Source of the DNA: Brugia malayi
Taxonomy: Eukaryota > Nematoda > Chromadorea > Rhabditida > Onchocercidae
NCBI RefSeq assembly: GCF_000002995.4
Contig: NW_025062477.1
Coordinates: 11,070,649 to 11,134,648 of the forward strand
DNA: 64,000 bases
Direction: 5' to 3'
Below are positions 24,332-36,799 of this stretch, piece by piece. The number at the start of each line of letters is the position of its first letter. Position 1 is the stretch's first letter. The notes under the pieces are model-generated. The model saw only the letters and a list, made by a program, of their open reading frames with translations, did no database searches and was not told the DNA's origin. Both the position numbers and the translations under genes were made by a program.

Positions 24332-27300
24332 ATCAAATCAATTGTGTTATAATTTATATTTCCTAAAGTTTCACTCCTAAGTATTACATTATTTGAGAGT
24401 AATAACTTTTGAAGTTTGGTCGAGAAATATGGGTTCACTGATAAATATAGTTTCTATGAACTTTTCTTAAAAATGGGAAAAAAAATGACCGAACTAATTA
24501 TAATGATTGGAGATGAAAAAATGGCGTCTTTTATACTTTGACAGTGAAATCCTTTTGTTCTAAATTTCTCGAGTTTAATGGAAAAAGGAAGAACAAAGTT
24601 AGTAGAACGTAGAATGACAAAAATGCTTTTTTTTTAAACTACCGATAACAATTTATCATTGCTTTTTTAATTATAGAAACAGTTGACAAAAAATTTTTGC
24701 ATTTTCTATCATTTTTTGATAGGAAATAAGAAAATTTTCTTTTCTTTAGGGAATTAACAGGATTCTGCCACTCGATAGTGTTTTTTCTCTGAAATATTAA
24801 AATGTAGTCCGAACTTTGGGAGTAAATCTATTGATTTTCATTTGAATTTTAATATCACGAAAATTTCTATTACATCTTAAAAGCTAATATTGTTGATTTT
24901 TAGGAATAGCAAATGAGAATTAGTAATAACTTAACAGTGAGCAATTGCACATTTGTTAATTTTTGAAGCAAATAAATGTATACTTATGGTGAAATTTTAA
25001 TTTAAAAATAATATCAACATGTCAAGTTTTTCTAATTTCAAATGAAAATTTATATACATTCTCTTGACATTATGTTATTTCTTTTAAATTGATTAAATAT
25101 TGCTTTTATATCATTAATTATTCGTACTTATTTGATTTGCCAAATTTGTATTAACATCAGCTGAACCTTCTGTGCTGTACGATGAATGCCATTTCGGTTT
25201 CCTGAAAAAATTACATTCATGTTTGGATCATGGCCTCATTTTACTTACTTGAAGTTATATATCATTTATAGCGTTAATGCTCAGCTAACGTTTATTTAAT
25301 TTGAACGCCAGTTTTTATGACGATTTTATCATTTTTTTGCTTCATTTTCATTCTCAATTATGCAAATTATGTAAATTTCTTGAAATTGCTTGAAGACCTA
25401 AAATGGTTCAAATTTTTTAAAAAGTGCTTAAAAATCTAAAATGCATTAAATACCTTTCCAACAGTTTACTTAATTTTATGATGGTACACTCTTTCCTTTT
25501 ATGTATTTTAAACACGGAAAGACGGAAGCAAACTATGGTAATTAATATACTTATTATATCCATCTTTCACATATTTTTTATGGTAGTTTCTTTTATTATG
25601 TATTTATTCATAGTTCTTTTTTCTTTGCGATAGATTGAATTTTTTTTTTTTCACTTTTTTATTAAATTACCTTCTTTTTGCACAATGTATACTATTACTG
25701 GTAAATATATAGTATCCTTCTTGTTTAATAATTCACATTTCTACTTTTTATTATTGATTTTCATTTTCACATTTTTTTGTTGCTAATTTCATTTCATTTT
25801 CATTTTCCATTTGTTTATTATATTTATCTGTTTTATCAAATCTTAGTTTTTAAAGGTTTCTGTCTAATAGTTTTTTTTACTGTTTCATCGCTTTTTACTT
25901 ACTTTTAAGCCTAATACTGAATCTTTTCTCACAAGCTACATTTTTTTTTTAAATATTTCTAATCAATAAATGATATTTCGTTATTTTTGCCAATTTCATT
26001 TTTTTCTCTTTTATACACAAACAATTATTTTTTCTTTTTACATATCACTTTATTAACTACAATTGTTATGTGTTTTCTGTGATTATTTTAATGTCTTAGA
26101 AATCAGAAAAAAAAAATTAATTTATTGTTATTTATTAAAAAATAGAGTTTTTTTAACATCTCAGTGCATAATTGCTGATTATAAGCTGTCTGATATTTGC
26201 AGTAGTGTTCAAATCACTTATGCTTTTACTCCATTTGCGGTATTTCTTAAGTTCAATAAAATTTCTCTTTATCTTTTTTTTTTCTTTTTTTTTAAAATAT
26301 GACTAAATATGAACAAAAAAGTCAAAATAAAAAAAAAGAAAAAAAACAAGAAATTAAGAACAAAGCATAAGTAGAATATGCTTGCAACTTAAAAAAATTT
26401 CACAAAAATAAAACCGAACATAAAGATCACATTGAAATTCGTAGTCCATCATCATAATCTTAACTTAAATAATTAGCTAGATGATTTCAAAGACTTTTAG
26501 TTAATTTACTTACTACGTGTGCTAATTGGTACTAGTTATTACCACCTGCTACTCTTTGCAACCACTTGCTAGTAATAGCAAAAGTGATAGAAAGCTCTGA
26601 TATTTGCATTTAGAATTCATTCAAATTTAAATCACTGATATTAAAAAGCAGCATGATGTCTTGATACAATGCTAAATGTTTTCGTAACTATCCGAATTGA
26701 AACATTTGCTGCTATTTGCTTTCAGATTCACTGAGATTCCAGTCATTAATATTAGAAATCAATATGAAGCAATCTTATAAATAATAAAGGTACTCAAACA
26801 ATTGTTTTAAATATCGAATTTTTATGAGAAGCAGTGTTGGCTTGCAAGATAGTTGTAAATTTCTTGCATGAAAGAAAAAATCAAAACGGTTACTATTGAA
26901 ATTTTCTTTCTTCTAAAGTCTCTACAATTAAAATTTTTGGTGCGTACTTCACTTTAAATATTTTTGTATGCTTTTGGAGATCAAATATCATCGCAAAAAA
27001 GAAAATTCAAACTTATCGAAGATTTACAATTTCAGTTTCAATATGATCAAATACTTGTGCGAAAAAATAGTTCCTTTTTTTTAAAACTGCTTCGAATAAT
27101 CTCTTAAAATCAACATAGAAAATAAAAATGTGAAATGAAAATATATGAGTTCTTGTTTTCTTTTTTCTTTCATTTGTTAGAAAACAGTTCCTTTTTTTTT
27201 AAAAAAGTTTTCAGGCAGTCTCTTAAAATCAATATAAAAACTGATAAGTTGAAAATCTTATCTTTTGCCACGAGGTAACAACAATATGAGCTTTTATCAT

Positions 27301-27458
27301 TCATTATTTCTCTTATAAAATAAAAAATACGAATTCTTGTTTTTTCTTTTTCATTTGACTTCCGTCTTTCGGATTCCTTTCATTAGTACATTGAATTTTT
27401 CGATGTTAAAATGTGATTATCAACCTTTATCACTTGCATATTAACAATTCTAATAATT

Positions 27459-28133
27459 TCACTTTATCAAATTAAGAGTGTTTCGCACAAACAGCAATGG
27501 TTTCTCTTCCAAAATAGACACTCTTCCATCTTCCATTCTATCACAATTCAATAGCATTGCTGCAATCATCGAAATATTTATGTAAATTCAGGACTGAATT
27601 TAATTATTCAGAATTAAAAAGCGCTAATAAGTCAATTCTTTATAAAACAAACATACATTCTTCCACTTGCGTCGCTTGTATTAATGAGCCATCATCCCAT
27701 AACTTGTCAACTTTATAATTTGTGATAATCTCCGCGGCTGAAATTGGTGCCAGGGAAGTCTGTCTAACATTACTTTGAAATGATTACTGCTATTTTATTC
27801 TTTTTAACTTATCAGCCGATAATAGCACGAATCATTTCAAATTTTTTAGCAAAACAATCGAGTAGTTAAGTAATTCACTCTGTCTGCAAAATTAAAAGTA
27901 AATGGCATTCGAACTGAAGTTACTTCCACCGTCAAATGCTGTTTCAGCAGAAATTTTTGAAATATTACGGAATGCAAGAGCACATACTTAGACTTGTATT
28001 TCATGATAAACATACCTGGAAGAGAAGTGACAAAAAAGGAAGGATGCATACCTGCTCCACGTGCTCCTGGCTGTGCTTGGTTGGCAGCTTGGCAATAAAT
28101 AATGAAAGCAATATATACCAACAAGTTTGCCAT
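27459..28133 (-). CDS. Small secreted protein family, copy B (87 residues)
   Basis: Exons 28133-28052, 27737-27657 and 27559-27459. It starts MANLLVYIAFIIYC, then variable QAANQAQPGARGA, then the conserved block with EIITNYKVDKLWDDG. The promoter CTCGAG is at 28377-28382 and the TATA box at 28331-28337. It is the inverted twin of 52786-53461; the proteins differ at N3/K and at M/I after the second junction. Intron 1 (314 nt) also stays open in frame to a stop at 27846. Confidence 0.8.
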
Positions 28134-29163
28134 ATCAAATCAATTGTGTTATAATTTATATTTCCTAAAGTTTCACTCCTAAGTACTACATTATTTGATA
28201 ATAACTTTTGAAATTTGGTCGAGAAATATGGGTTCACTGATAAATATAGTTTCTAAGAATTTTTTTTTAAAATGGAGAAAAAAAGAATGACCGAACTAAT
28301 TATAATGGTTGGAGATGAAAAAATGGCGTCTTTTATACTTTGACAGTGAAATCCTTTTGTTCTATTTTCTTAATATCTCGAGTTGAATGGAAAAAGGAAG
28401 AACAAAGTTAGTAGAACGTAGAACGACAAAAGTGCTTCTTTTTTATAGCGATAACAATTTATCATTGCTTTTTTAAATTATAAAAAACACTTGACAAAAA
28501 AAATGTGAAATTTCTTTTTTTGTTAGGAATTAAGAAAAATTTCTGGTAGAAATTAATAGGATTTCGCCACTTGGTAGTTGTTTTTTTTTTTCTGAAATCT
28601 TAAAATGCAGTCTGAATTTTGGAAGTAAATCTATTGATTTTCATTTGAATTCTAATATTACGAAAATTTCTATTACTTCTTAAAAGTTAAAATCGTTGGT
28701 TTTTGAAGAATAGCAAATGACAGTTAGTAATAACTTAACAATGAGCAATTGTATTCGATAGTTATTTTTTTCTTTCAAATCTTTTACGATCTGAATTATG
28801 GAAGTAAATATATTGTTTTTTTTTTTTCTGAATTGAGCTTAAGAAAATTTGACTTTTTGGGAATAGCAAAAGTAATAACTTAACAATGAGCAATTGCGCA
28901 TTTATTAACTTTTGAAGCAAATAGATGTATGTTTGTAGTTACATTTTAGTTTAAAAAGATATAATTTTCTTTTTTTATAACTTATATTTTCTAAAGATTT
29001 ACTCGTAATTGCTACATTATTTGAGAATAATAACTTTCGAAGCTTTGAGAAAAAAAAGTTCTTCATTGATCATTTCCTACTGATAAACATAGTATCTAAA
29101 ACATTTTCTTAAAAATTAAAAATAAATAATCGAACAAATTATAACGGTTGTAGAAAAAAAATG

Positions 29164-29220
29164 CCGTCTTCTATACTTTGACAATGGAATCCTTTTGCTC
29201 TATTTTCTAAATTTCTCGAG
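29164..29220 (-). promoter_or_regulatory. Orphan family promoter and leader
   Basis: CTCGAG at 29215-29220 with a variant TATA (TATAGAAG) near 29170. The family 5' leader follows to about 28.97 kb, but at the point where the start codon should come the sequence switches to the distal upstream block of the next unit. Inverted counterpart: 51686-51738. Confidence 0.6.
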
Positions 29221-29635
29221 TTGAATGGAAAAGGAAGAACAAAGTTTGTAAAACGTAGGAAAACAAAAAATACTTTTTGACCACTGATAATAACTGAAAA
29301 TAAAAATTTGAAATGAAAATATATGAGTTCTTGTTTTCTTTTTTCTTTCATTTGTTAGAAAACAGTTCCTTTTCTTTTAAAAAGTTTTCAGGCAGTCTCT
29401 TAAAATCAATATAAAAACTGATAAGTTGAAAATCTTATCTTTTGCGACGAGGTAACAACAATATGAGCTTTTATCATTCATTATTTCTCTTATAAAATGA
29501 AAAATACGAATTCTTGTTTTTTCTTTTTCATTTGACTTCCGTCTTTCGGATTCCTTTCATTAGTACATTGAATTTTTCGATGTTAAAATGTGATTATCAA
29601 CCTTTATCACTTGCATATTAACAATTCTAATAGTT

Positions 29636-30361
29636 TCACTTTATCAAATTAAGAGTGTTTCGCACAAACAGCAATGGTTTCTCTTCCAAAATAGACACTC
29701 TTCCATCTTCCATTCTATCACAATTCAGCAGCATTGCTACAATTATAGAAATAATTATGGAAATTCATTTCTTCCAGAACTGAATGAAACGAACAAATGA
29801 AACTAAGAAGAGTAATCAAATTCTTGAAATGATTAAGCATTCAAAATTAAAAATTCCACTTAATTAATTTATTAATTTGAAATGCACATACATTCTTCTA
29901 CTTGCGTTGTTTGTATTAATAAGCCATCATCCCATAACTTGTCAACATTATAACCCGTGATAATTTCCGCGACTAAAATTGATGTCACGTTGAGATAATT
30001 TGAAATTATTGCTTTGTCACTCAATTATTTCATCAGTTTTAACTTATCACCTACAATAATACGAATCATTCCAATTTTTTTGCCTAAGCATTGAATGACA
30101 AAGTAATTCATGTTGCGCTACAAAACTAAACGTACTGGCATTCGAACTGAAGTTACTTCCACCGCCAAATGCTGTTTCAGCAAAAATTTTTGAAATATTA
30201 CAAAATGCACAGAGCAAATATTTAAACCTGTGTTTCATAATAGACGTAACAAAAAAGGTGAGATTCATACCTTCGCCATTTACTCCTGCTGCTTGGTTTG
30301 CTTGGTTGGCAGCTCGGCCACAATAAATGATAAAAGCAATATATACCAACAATTTTGCCAT
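29636..30361 (-). CDS. Small secreted protein family, copy C (90 residues)
   Basis: Exons 30361-30271, 29972-29892 and 29736-29636 keep the phase 1 pattern. This is the longest variable stretch of the set: GRAANQANQAAGVNGE after MAKLLVYIAFIIYC. The conserved part carries changes seen only here (EIITGYNVDKLWDDGLLIQ). The promoter is weaker: CTCGAG at 30738-30743, but the TATA position reads TATTTAAG (30691-30698). The 5' leader is duplicated between promoter and start, as in copy C' at 49766. Confidence 0.75.
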
Positions 30362-31497
30362 ATTAAATCAATCGTATTATAATTAATATTTCCTGAAGTT
30401 TTACTCGTAATTACTACATTATTTAAGAGCAATAAATTTTGAAGCTTTGTCGAGAAACACAATTCTTCACATATTTTAGCTTAAAAAGATATTATAATTA
30501 TTGTTTATAATTAATATTTCCTAAAGTTTTATTCCTACTTACTACATTTTTTGAGAGTAATCTTTTGAAGTTTGGTCGAGAAAGATCGGCTCACCGATAA
30601 ATATAATATGTAAAAGCTTTTTCTTAAAAATTGAAAATAAAGAAGAGAATGAATTAATTATATAATGGTTGGAGATGAAAAAAATAGCATCTTAAATACT
30701 TTGACAATGGAATCGTTTTGCTCTATTTTCTAACTTTCTCGAGTTGAATGGAAAAAGGAAGAACAAAATGAATAGAACGTATAACAATAAAAGCGCTTTT
30801 TGACCAACGATAACAATTTATCATTGCTAGATTTTATGATAGGAATTAACAGGATTTAACTATTCGATAGTGTGTTTTTTTTTTTCTTTCAAATGTTTTG
30901 CGATCTGAATTTTGGAAGCAAATCTGTCGATTTTTTTTTTTTTTTGAATTGAGCTATCAAATTTTAGTACTACCAAAATCTCTTAAAAGTTAATAATGTT
31001 GACTTTTTAGGAAAAGCAAATGATAGTTAGTAATAACTTAACAATGAGCAATTGCACATTTATTAACTTTTGAAACAAGTAGATGTATGTTTATATTGAC
31101 ATTTTAGTTTAAAAAGAATATAGCCATATCAGGTTTTTTCAATTTCAAATGAAAATTTCTCTTGACACCTAATTAATTCTATTACTTCTCTAATTAAGTA
31201 TTGTTTTGATATCATTAGTATTGTTTATTTGATTTATGAAGTTGGTATTAACGTCAATTGAAACAAATGAGCAAAAAAAAAAGACTGATTCATTAAGGTA
31301 CAATTTCTTGTGAAATGAATGTATACGAGTCCATGTTTCCTTTTCTTATTTTTTCATTATTTTTTTTTTTTTTAAATAGATCCTTTTTTAAGAAGTGTTT
31401 TAAGGAATCTCTTGAAATCAAAAAACTGATATATTCTACGAGGAAACAAAAATTTGAGATTTTACCACTCATTATTTGTCTTATGAACTCTAAAATA

Positions 31498-31982
31498 TAA
31501 AAAATAAAAATGTAAATGAAAGCGAAATAATGTCCGATGAATCCATCCCAAGTAATGCTTATACATCAAACTCTTTGTTTCAGCATGTTTATATTGTAAA
31601 TCCTTTATGCATTGTCCCCAATCTCATGTCTTTACTATAGATTCTTCATGTTTTGTTTCCGATAATGCTTGTAGCTCAAACTCTTTGTTTCCTAATCTTA
31701 CGTTTTCTGCATACATTGTGTCTTAGTTTAAACATTAAATTACCTTTCTCTCCCTTTCTTTGTCTACATTCTGACTGTGACTATCCTAGGAACCTAATAA
31801 GGAATTCATCATCATCATCAATCCCACGTTAACAATCAATTAATTGTACATAACCATGAAGGATCTCTTCTCAACTTCTACCTTAATACAAATCCTTTTA
31901 CGAAATACAGCTGCTAGGCCTTCATCCAGGCGAAACATCGTTTCGTCACTTACTGTGGATGATACGCTGTCCTAGAAAGTAA
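31498..31982. repeat. Dispersed element with ATC microsatellite, inverted copy at 58.50-58.98 kb
   Basis: A less AT-rich block nearly identical to the reverse complement of 58503-58982. It contains a short (ATC)n tract near 31808-31820 and the phrase aggcgaaacatcgtttcgtc. It could be the 3' end of a non-LTR retroelement or a noncoding exon; no reading frame supports either. Confidence 0.45.
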
Positions 31983-33277
31983 TTTTTTTTTATACCCAAA
32001 TTTAATGCTTTCTTTCATTACCTTAGATTGACTCACCGATAAAAGTAAATATTACCTTAGATTGACTCACCGATAATTTCATTGCTTGGGAAAAAATGAA
32101 AAATTAAGCTGATATTTCGTGAAGTTTGCAAATTATTAACCAATTAAATAGTAACTGATATGTCACAGGCCTAATTATAACAAGTCTGAGCTAAACAATT
32201 ATCAAATCTTTTATCTATTGTGATCATATTATTGTGCCATTTATACAATTAAAATGTATGGAATACGTCAGAAATATCACCTTTTTTGGAAATTTGGAAA
32301 TCTGCAAAATGCCATAGATCAAATTAATTAGCAATTAAATTAGTACATTCTAAATTTTTAGAAATTTACAAAGAGCAAATTGATTCAATTCTTTGATTGA
32401 TCGGCAAATCAATTTGTTTTAATTTTGTATTCTGCAATATCAATGTCTTTTTGGTAGTCATAGTTGTTGTGTGTTTTTATGATTACTTTCACTTTTGCAT
32501 GCTTTTCAACTTACTTTACTTTACTTACTGCACTTTTTTCCATTTAAATATATTAGAGCGAAGGCAAATAAAAGAAATCAATGCGACAGATATAAAAATG
32601 TTTCAAGTAAAGTTAGGAGATATCATACTGTTTTTTGATATTTAATTTAAATCCGAATGAATAAGTTAATATTATTATTATGTAAATTAGCAAATAGCTT
32701 TCAACAGATCTAATTCAGAATTATTACGCTTTAGTCATTGTTAAATATAGTCCTTTCTTCTTCCCAATTGTAATTTTCATTTTCTAAACATTACCAATTA
32801 TAAACATAAGAATGATTTATGCCTAATGAATCAGACAGTCTTTTTAAGCATTTAATTTTTATCGAATGCAGCACTCGATTATAAGAAACGTTATAAATTT
32901 TTTTGCATGGAACAGCTGAAATTAAATTAATTTTCAAAATTTTTTGACGTTTCATACTGAAATTTTTTTTTTTTTTTTGTTTCTTGATTCTTCTTCGAGA
33001 CGCTTCAAACAAAAAAGAAACTAAAAAAATCACTAAAATCCTATAAAAACAGATAAGTTCGCTTTTTCCACGAAGAAACATTTCTCCATGATATACACAA
33101 AAATTTCAGGTTTTATCATTTACTATTTCTCTTATAGAATGAAAATATACGAATTCTTGTTTTTTCTTTTCATTTGACTTCCGTCTTTCGGTTTCCTTTC
33201 ATTAGTACATTGAATTTTTCGATGTTAAAATGTGATTATCAACCTTTATCACTTGCATATTATCAATTCTAATAGTT

Positions 33278-34011
33278 TCACTTTATCAAATTAAGAGTGT
33301 TTCGCACAAACAGCAATGGTTTCTCTTCCAAAATAGACACTGTTCCATCTTCCATTCTGTCACAATTTGGCAGCATTGCTACAATCATTAAAATAAATTC
33401 ATATCTTCCAGAATTGAATAAAACCGACAAATGTAACTAAGAAGAGTAATCAAATTCCAGAAATGATTATTTATTCAAAATTAAGAAATTCCAATTAATT
33501 AAATCATTGTAAAATGCACATACATTCTTCCACTTGCGTCGTTTGTATTAAGGAGCCATCATCCCATAACTTGTCAACTTTATAATCTGTGATAATCTCC
33601 GCGCCTAAAATTGATGCCGGGGAATATTCATTAACATTGCAGAACTTTTGAGATAACTTAAAATGATTACTAACTACTATTTAATCATTTTTAACTTATC
33701 ACCTACAATAATACAAATCATTCCAAGTTTTTTGCCTAAGCATTGAGTGACAAAGTAATTCATGTTGCGCTACAAAACTAAACGTACTGGCATTCGAACT
33801 GAAGTTACTTCCACCGCCAAATGCTGTTTCAGCAGAAATTTTTGGAATGTTACAGAATGCACCGAGCACATACTTAGATTTGTGTCTTACAATATACATA
33901 TCTGTGACAAGAAATGGTAAGATGCATACCTCCTCCATTTCGCATCGGTGCTGGGTTAGGAGCTTGGCCACAATAAATGATGAAAGCAAGATATACCAAC
34001 AACTTTGTCAT
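33278..34011 (-). CDS. Small secreted protein family, copy D (87 residues)
   Basis: Exons 34011-33930, 33604-33524 and 33378-33278. It starts MTKLLVYLAFIIYC, then GQAPNPAPMRNGG, the most distinct variable stretch and the only proline-rich one. In the conserved part it has EIITDYKVDKLWDDGSLIQ, and it alone carries MLPNCDRMEDGTVS (L to P, R to T). CTCGAG is at 34235-34240; the TATA region is degenerate (GAATACAAAAAG). The start region resembles 61396 and 63696 (T2 and L8). Confidence 0.75.
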
Positions 34012-34785
34012 ATCAGACAAGTCCTATTATAATTTATAATTCCTGAAGTTTTACTCGTAATTCATTATTTAAGAGTAGTAAGTTTCGAAATCTTCACCGA
34101 TAAATATAGCAGCTAAAAACATTTTCTTAAAAATTGAAAATAAAAAGGGAATGAATTATTGTAACGGTTAAAGATGAAAAAACGGCGCTTTTTGTATTCG
34201 ACAATGGAATTCGTTTGCTCTATTTTTCAAATTTCTCGAGTTATATGGAAGAAGAATGAACAAAGTGAATAGAATGACAAAAACGACAAAAAGCGCCAAT
34301 TTGACCAGCGACAACAATTCATCATTGTTTGTGTTTTGATCGGAATTAATAAGATTTAACTATTCGATAGTTATTTTTTTCTTTCAAATCTTTTACAATC
34401 TGAATTATGGAAGTAAATCTATTGTTTTTTTTCTTTCTGAATTGAGCTTAGGAAAATTTCTGTTAAATCGTGAGAGTTGATAGCTTTGACTTTTTGGGAA
34501 TAGCAAAATTAATAACTTAACAATGAGCAATTGTACATTTATTAACTTTTGAAGCAAATAGATGTAATTTTGTGGTCAGATTTTAGCCTAAAAAGATTTC
34601 TTAAAGTTTTACTCCTAAATGTTAAAGCATTTAAGAATAATAACATTCGAGGCTTTGTCGAGAAAGATCGGCGCACAAGTTTCGATAGAAATTAACAGGA
34701 TTTAACTAAGAGCACTTTCTTGAAAGTTGAAAAAAATTTGAATAACCGAACTAATTATAATGATTGGAGATGAAAAAATGGCGTC

Positions 34786-34838
34786 TTTTATACTTTGACA
34801 GTGAAATTTCTTTTGCTTTATTTTCTAAATTTCTCGAG
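34786..34838 (-). promoter_or_regulatory. Orphan family promoter
   Basis: CTCGAG at 34833-34838 and a perfect TATA box at 34786-34792. The leader runs to about 34.6 kb and then switches to the distal upstream block, with no coding exon. Confidence 0.6.
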
Positions 34839-34949
34839 TTGAATGGAAAAAGGAAGAACAAAGTTGGTAGAACGCACAAACATTACTTTTTGACCATTGA
34901 TAATAATTGATTATTACTTTTTTTTAATTGTAAAAAAACTTGACAATGA

Positions 34950-36440
34950 AGTGGAAACTTTTTTTTTCCCTTGTTTTGTTTTTGTAAGAATTAAGAGAAA
35001 ATCTTTGATTGAAACTAACACGATTCTTTTTTCCATGAATTTGTAAAAGTTATACTTTTTTAATTCAACAAGTTTTCATCCTTACGATATAGATTAGATT
35101 AGGGTACCATTTTGTATTTTGTTTAGTCATATGAAGTATTTGAAATTGGATAGTAAATCGGAACATTGATTTATTGTTCGGAAATTTCGAATATTTTTTA
35201 TTCTTTTAATGTAATTCAAATTAATCTTTTATAATAGATTTGGTTAAGTGTTAATGTAAAGTGATTTGAGGTGCAAAATGAATTTTCAAACTTTAAATGA
35301 ATATTGGAAATAACTTTACAAAACAAAAGTTTAATTTTTTTGTCCTTGTTGGCTTGACATGATATGCAAGAGCACTTTCAGTGTTATTTTTATATTTTCA
35401 ATGTAATTTCTGCTAGTCAATGTCATACTAAGCTTACATTATCACTATAATGTGATATCATATTGATAATCAGATATTGAATAACTGTTGACTGTAACAG
35501 TACTTTACAAAAATTTGCTAGATAATATTGACACAAAAAAATTGATTAACTTTAAACTCTTAATTTAAACTTTAATAATCAGAATTTTAATATTTATCGT
35601 TGGTAAAAGTTAAAAAATATCACAAAAATTGATCTAATGATGTGCAATTTTAAGCAAGAAAAGGTATTCAAATTTTATCAGATGAAATTTTATTTTACTG
35701 CCAGATGATTAACTTTATGTCAAAATTTTAAGCAAATTTTAATATTTATTAAAAATGATTATTTCCACCGCTGTCTATTAGTACATGCTATTGTATCATT
35801 GTATTTTAATTAAGAAAAAACAAAAGAAATTCTTTCTTTTTTTAAATTAGTTTTTAATATTTTAAATACTTTAATATTTTTAATTTTTTAATATTTTACT
35901 ATTTTTAATATTTGAAAAATTGGTTTTTAATTTTAAAAAAATCGAAATAGCTTCCGGAACAAAAAAAAAAAAATTAACAAATATTATTAACAAATTCATG
36001 CTTTATTCAATTTACAACAAAGCGAAAACTTCAAAATAGTTTTGAAAAATATTTTTCTCGAGCAAATTAATGTAAAAGAAAAAAATAATTTTTAGTTTAA
36101 TTTTCTGTTTTTTTTTAGTTTATATTTTTAGTTTATTTTTAATTGAAAAATTAATAATTTTTAGTGCTCTCAATGTTTAAATTATCGCTTATCCGGTAGA
36201 AATCGTTCATGTCACAGTAACATTTTCCGGAATGAAGGGTAATGTCATCTAAAATGATCACTCATTTCTTTTCTAATTTTATGTGATACTTGAATAAAAA
36301 AATAAATCAACAAATCATGTTGTAAAAATGATTTGAAAATACTACTCGTCTTTTTTCATTATTCAAGAGTTTGAAATCTTACAAAGTTTAATTTAAACTT
36401 GATCTCTAAATACTTGTCAAATTTTCAGAACATGCTTCAC
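34950..36440. other. AT-rich spacer; no gene recognised
   Basis: Low-complexity TTAATATTTT stretches around 35.85-36.15 kb. No splice-supported frame and no match to the repeat units. It separates the D unit from the promoter-exon fragment at 36.45-36.80 kb. Confidence 0.4.
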
Positions 36441-36448
36441 GCAAATTT

Positions 36449-36529
36449 TCACGTTCTAGGTGCTCCTGCTTGGTTGGCTTGGCCAACACAATAAATGATG
36501 AAAGCAATATATACCAACAATTTTGCCAT
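36449..36529 (-). pseudogene. Secreted-family fragment E: promoter plus signal-peptide exon
   Basis: Reads MAKLLVYIAFIIYCVGQANQ, then AGAPRT and a stop at 36451-36449. Family similarity ends at about 36460, before the intron donor, and exons 2 and 3 are absent. The promoter upstream is intact (TATA 36732-36738, CTCGAG 36778-36783), and similarity stops again at about 36800. Only about 340 bp of unit therefore remain. It may still be transcribed and encode a 26-residue peptide. Confidence 0.75.
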
Positions 36530-36799
36530 ATCAAATCAATTGTGTTATAATTTATATTTCCTAAAGTTTCACTCCTAAGTACTACATTATTTGATAACAA
36601 TAACTTTTAAAGTTTGGTCGAGAAATATGGGTTCACTGATAAATATAGTTTCTAAGAACTTTTTTTAAAAAATGAAAAAAAAAAAGAATAACCGAACTAA
36701 TTATAATGATTGGAGATGAAAAAATGGTGTCTTTTATACTTTGACAATGGAAACCTTTTGCTCTATTTTCTAAATTTCTCGAGTTGAATGGAAAAAGGA

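Noticed and set aside
24196..24438. Frame beginning MNPYFSTKLQKLLL upstream of the family start, seen at most copies
   Set aside because: It overlaps the 5' leader and exon 1 in another frame and crosses the splice donor; the frame differs among copies. Treated as a shadow of the leader.
26063..26302. Frame starting MLCVFCDYFNVLEI, mirrored at 54860-54618
   Set aside because: Ends in poly-F from T runs, the two copies differ by replacements, and there is no splice or promoter context.
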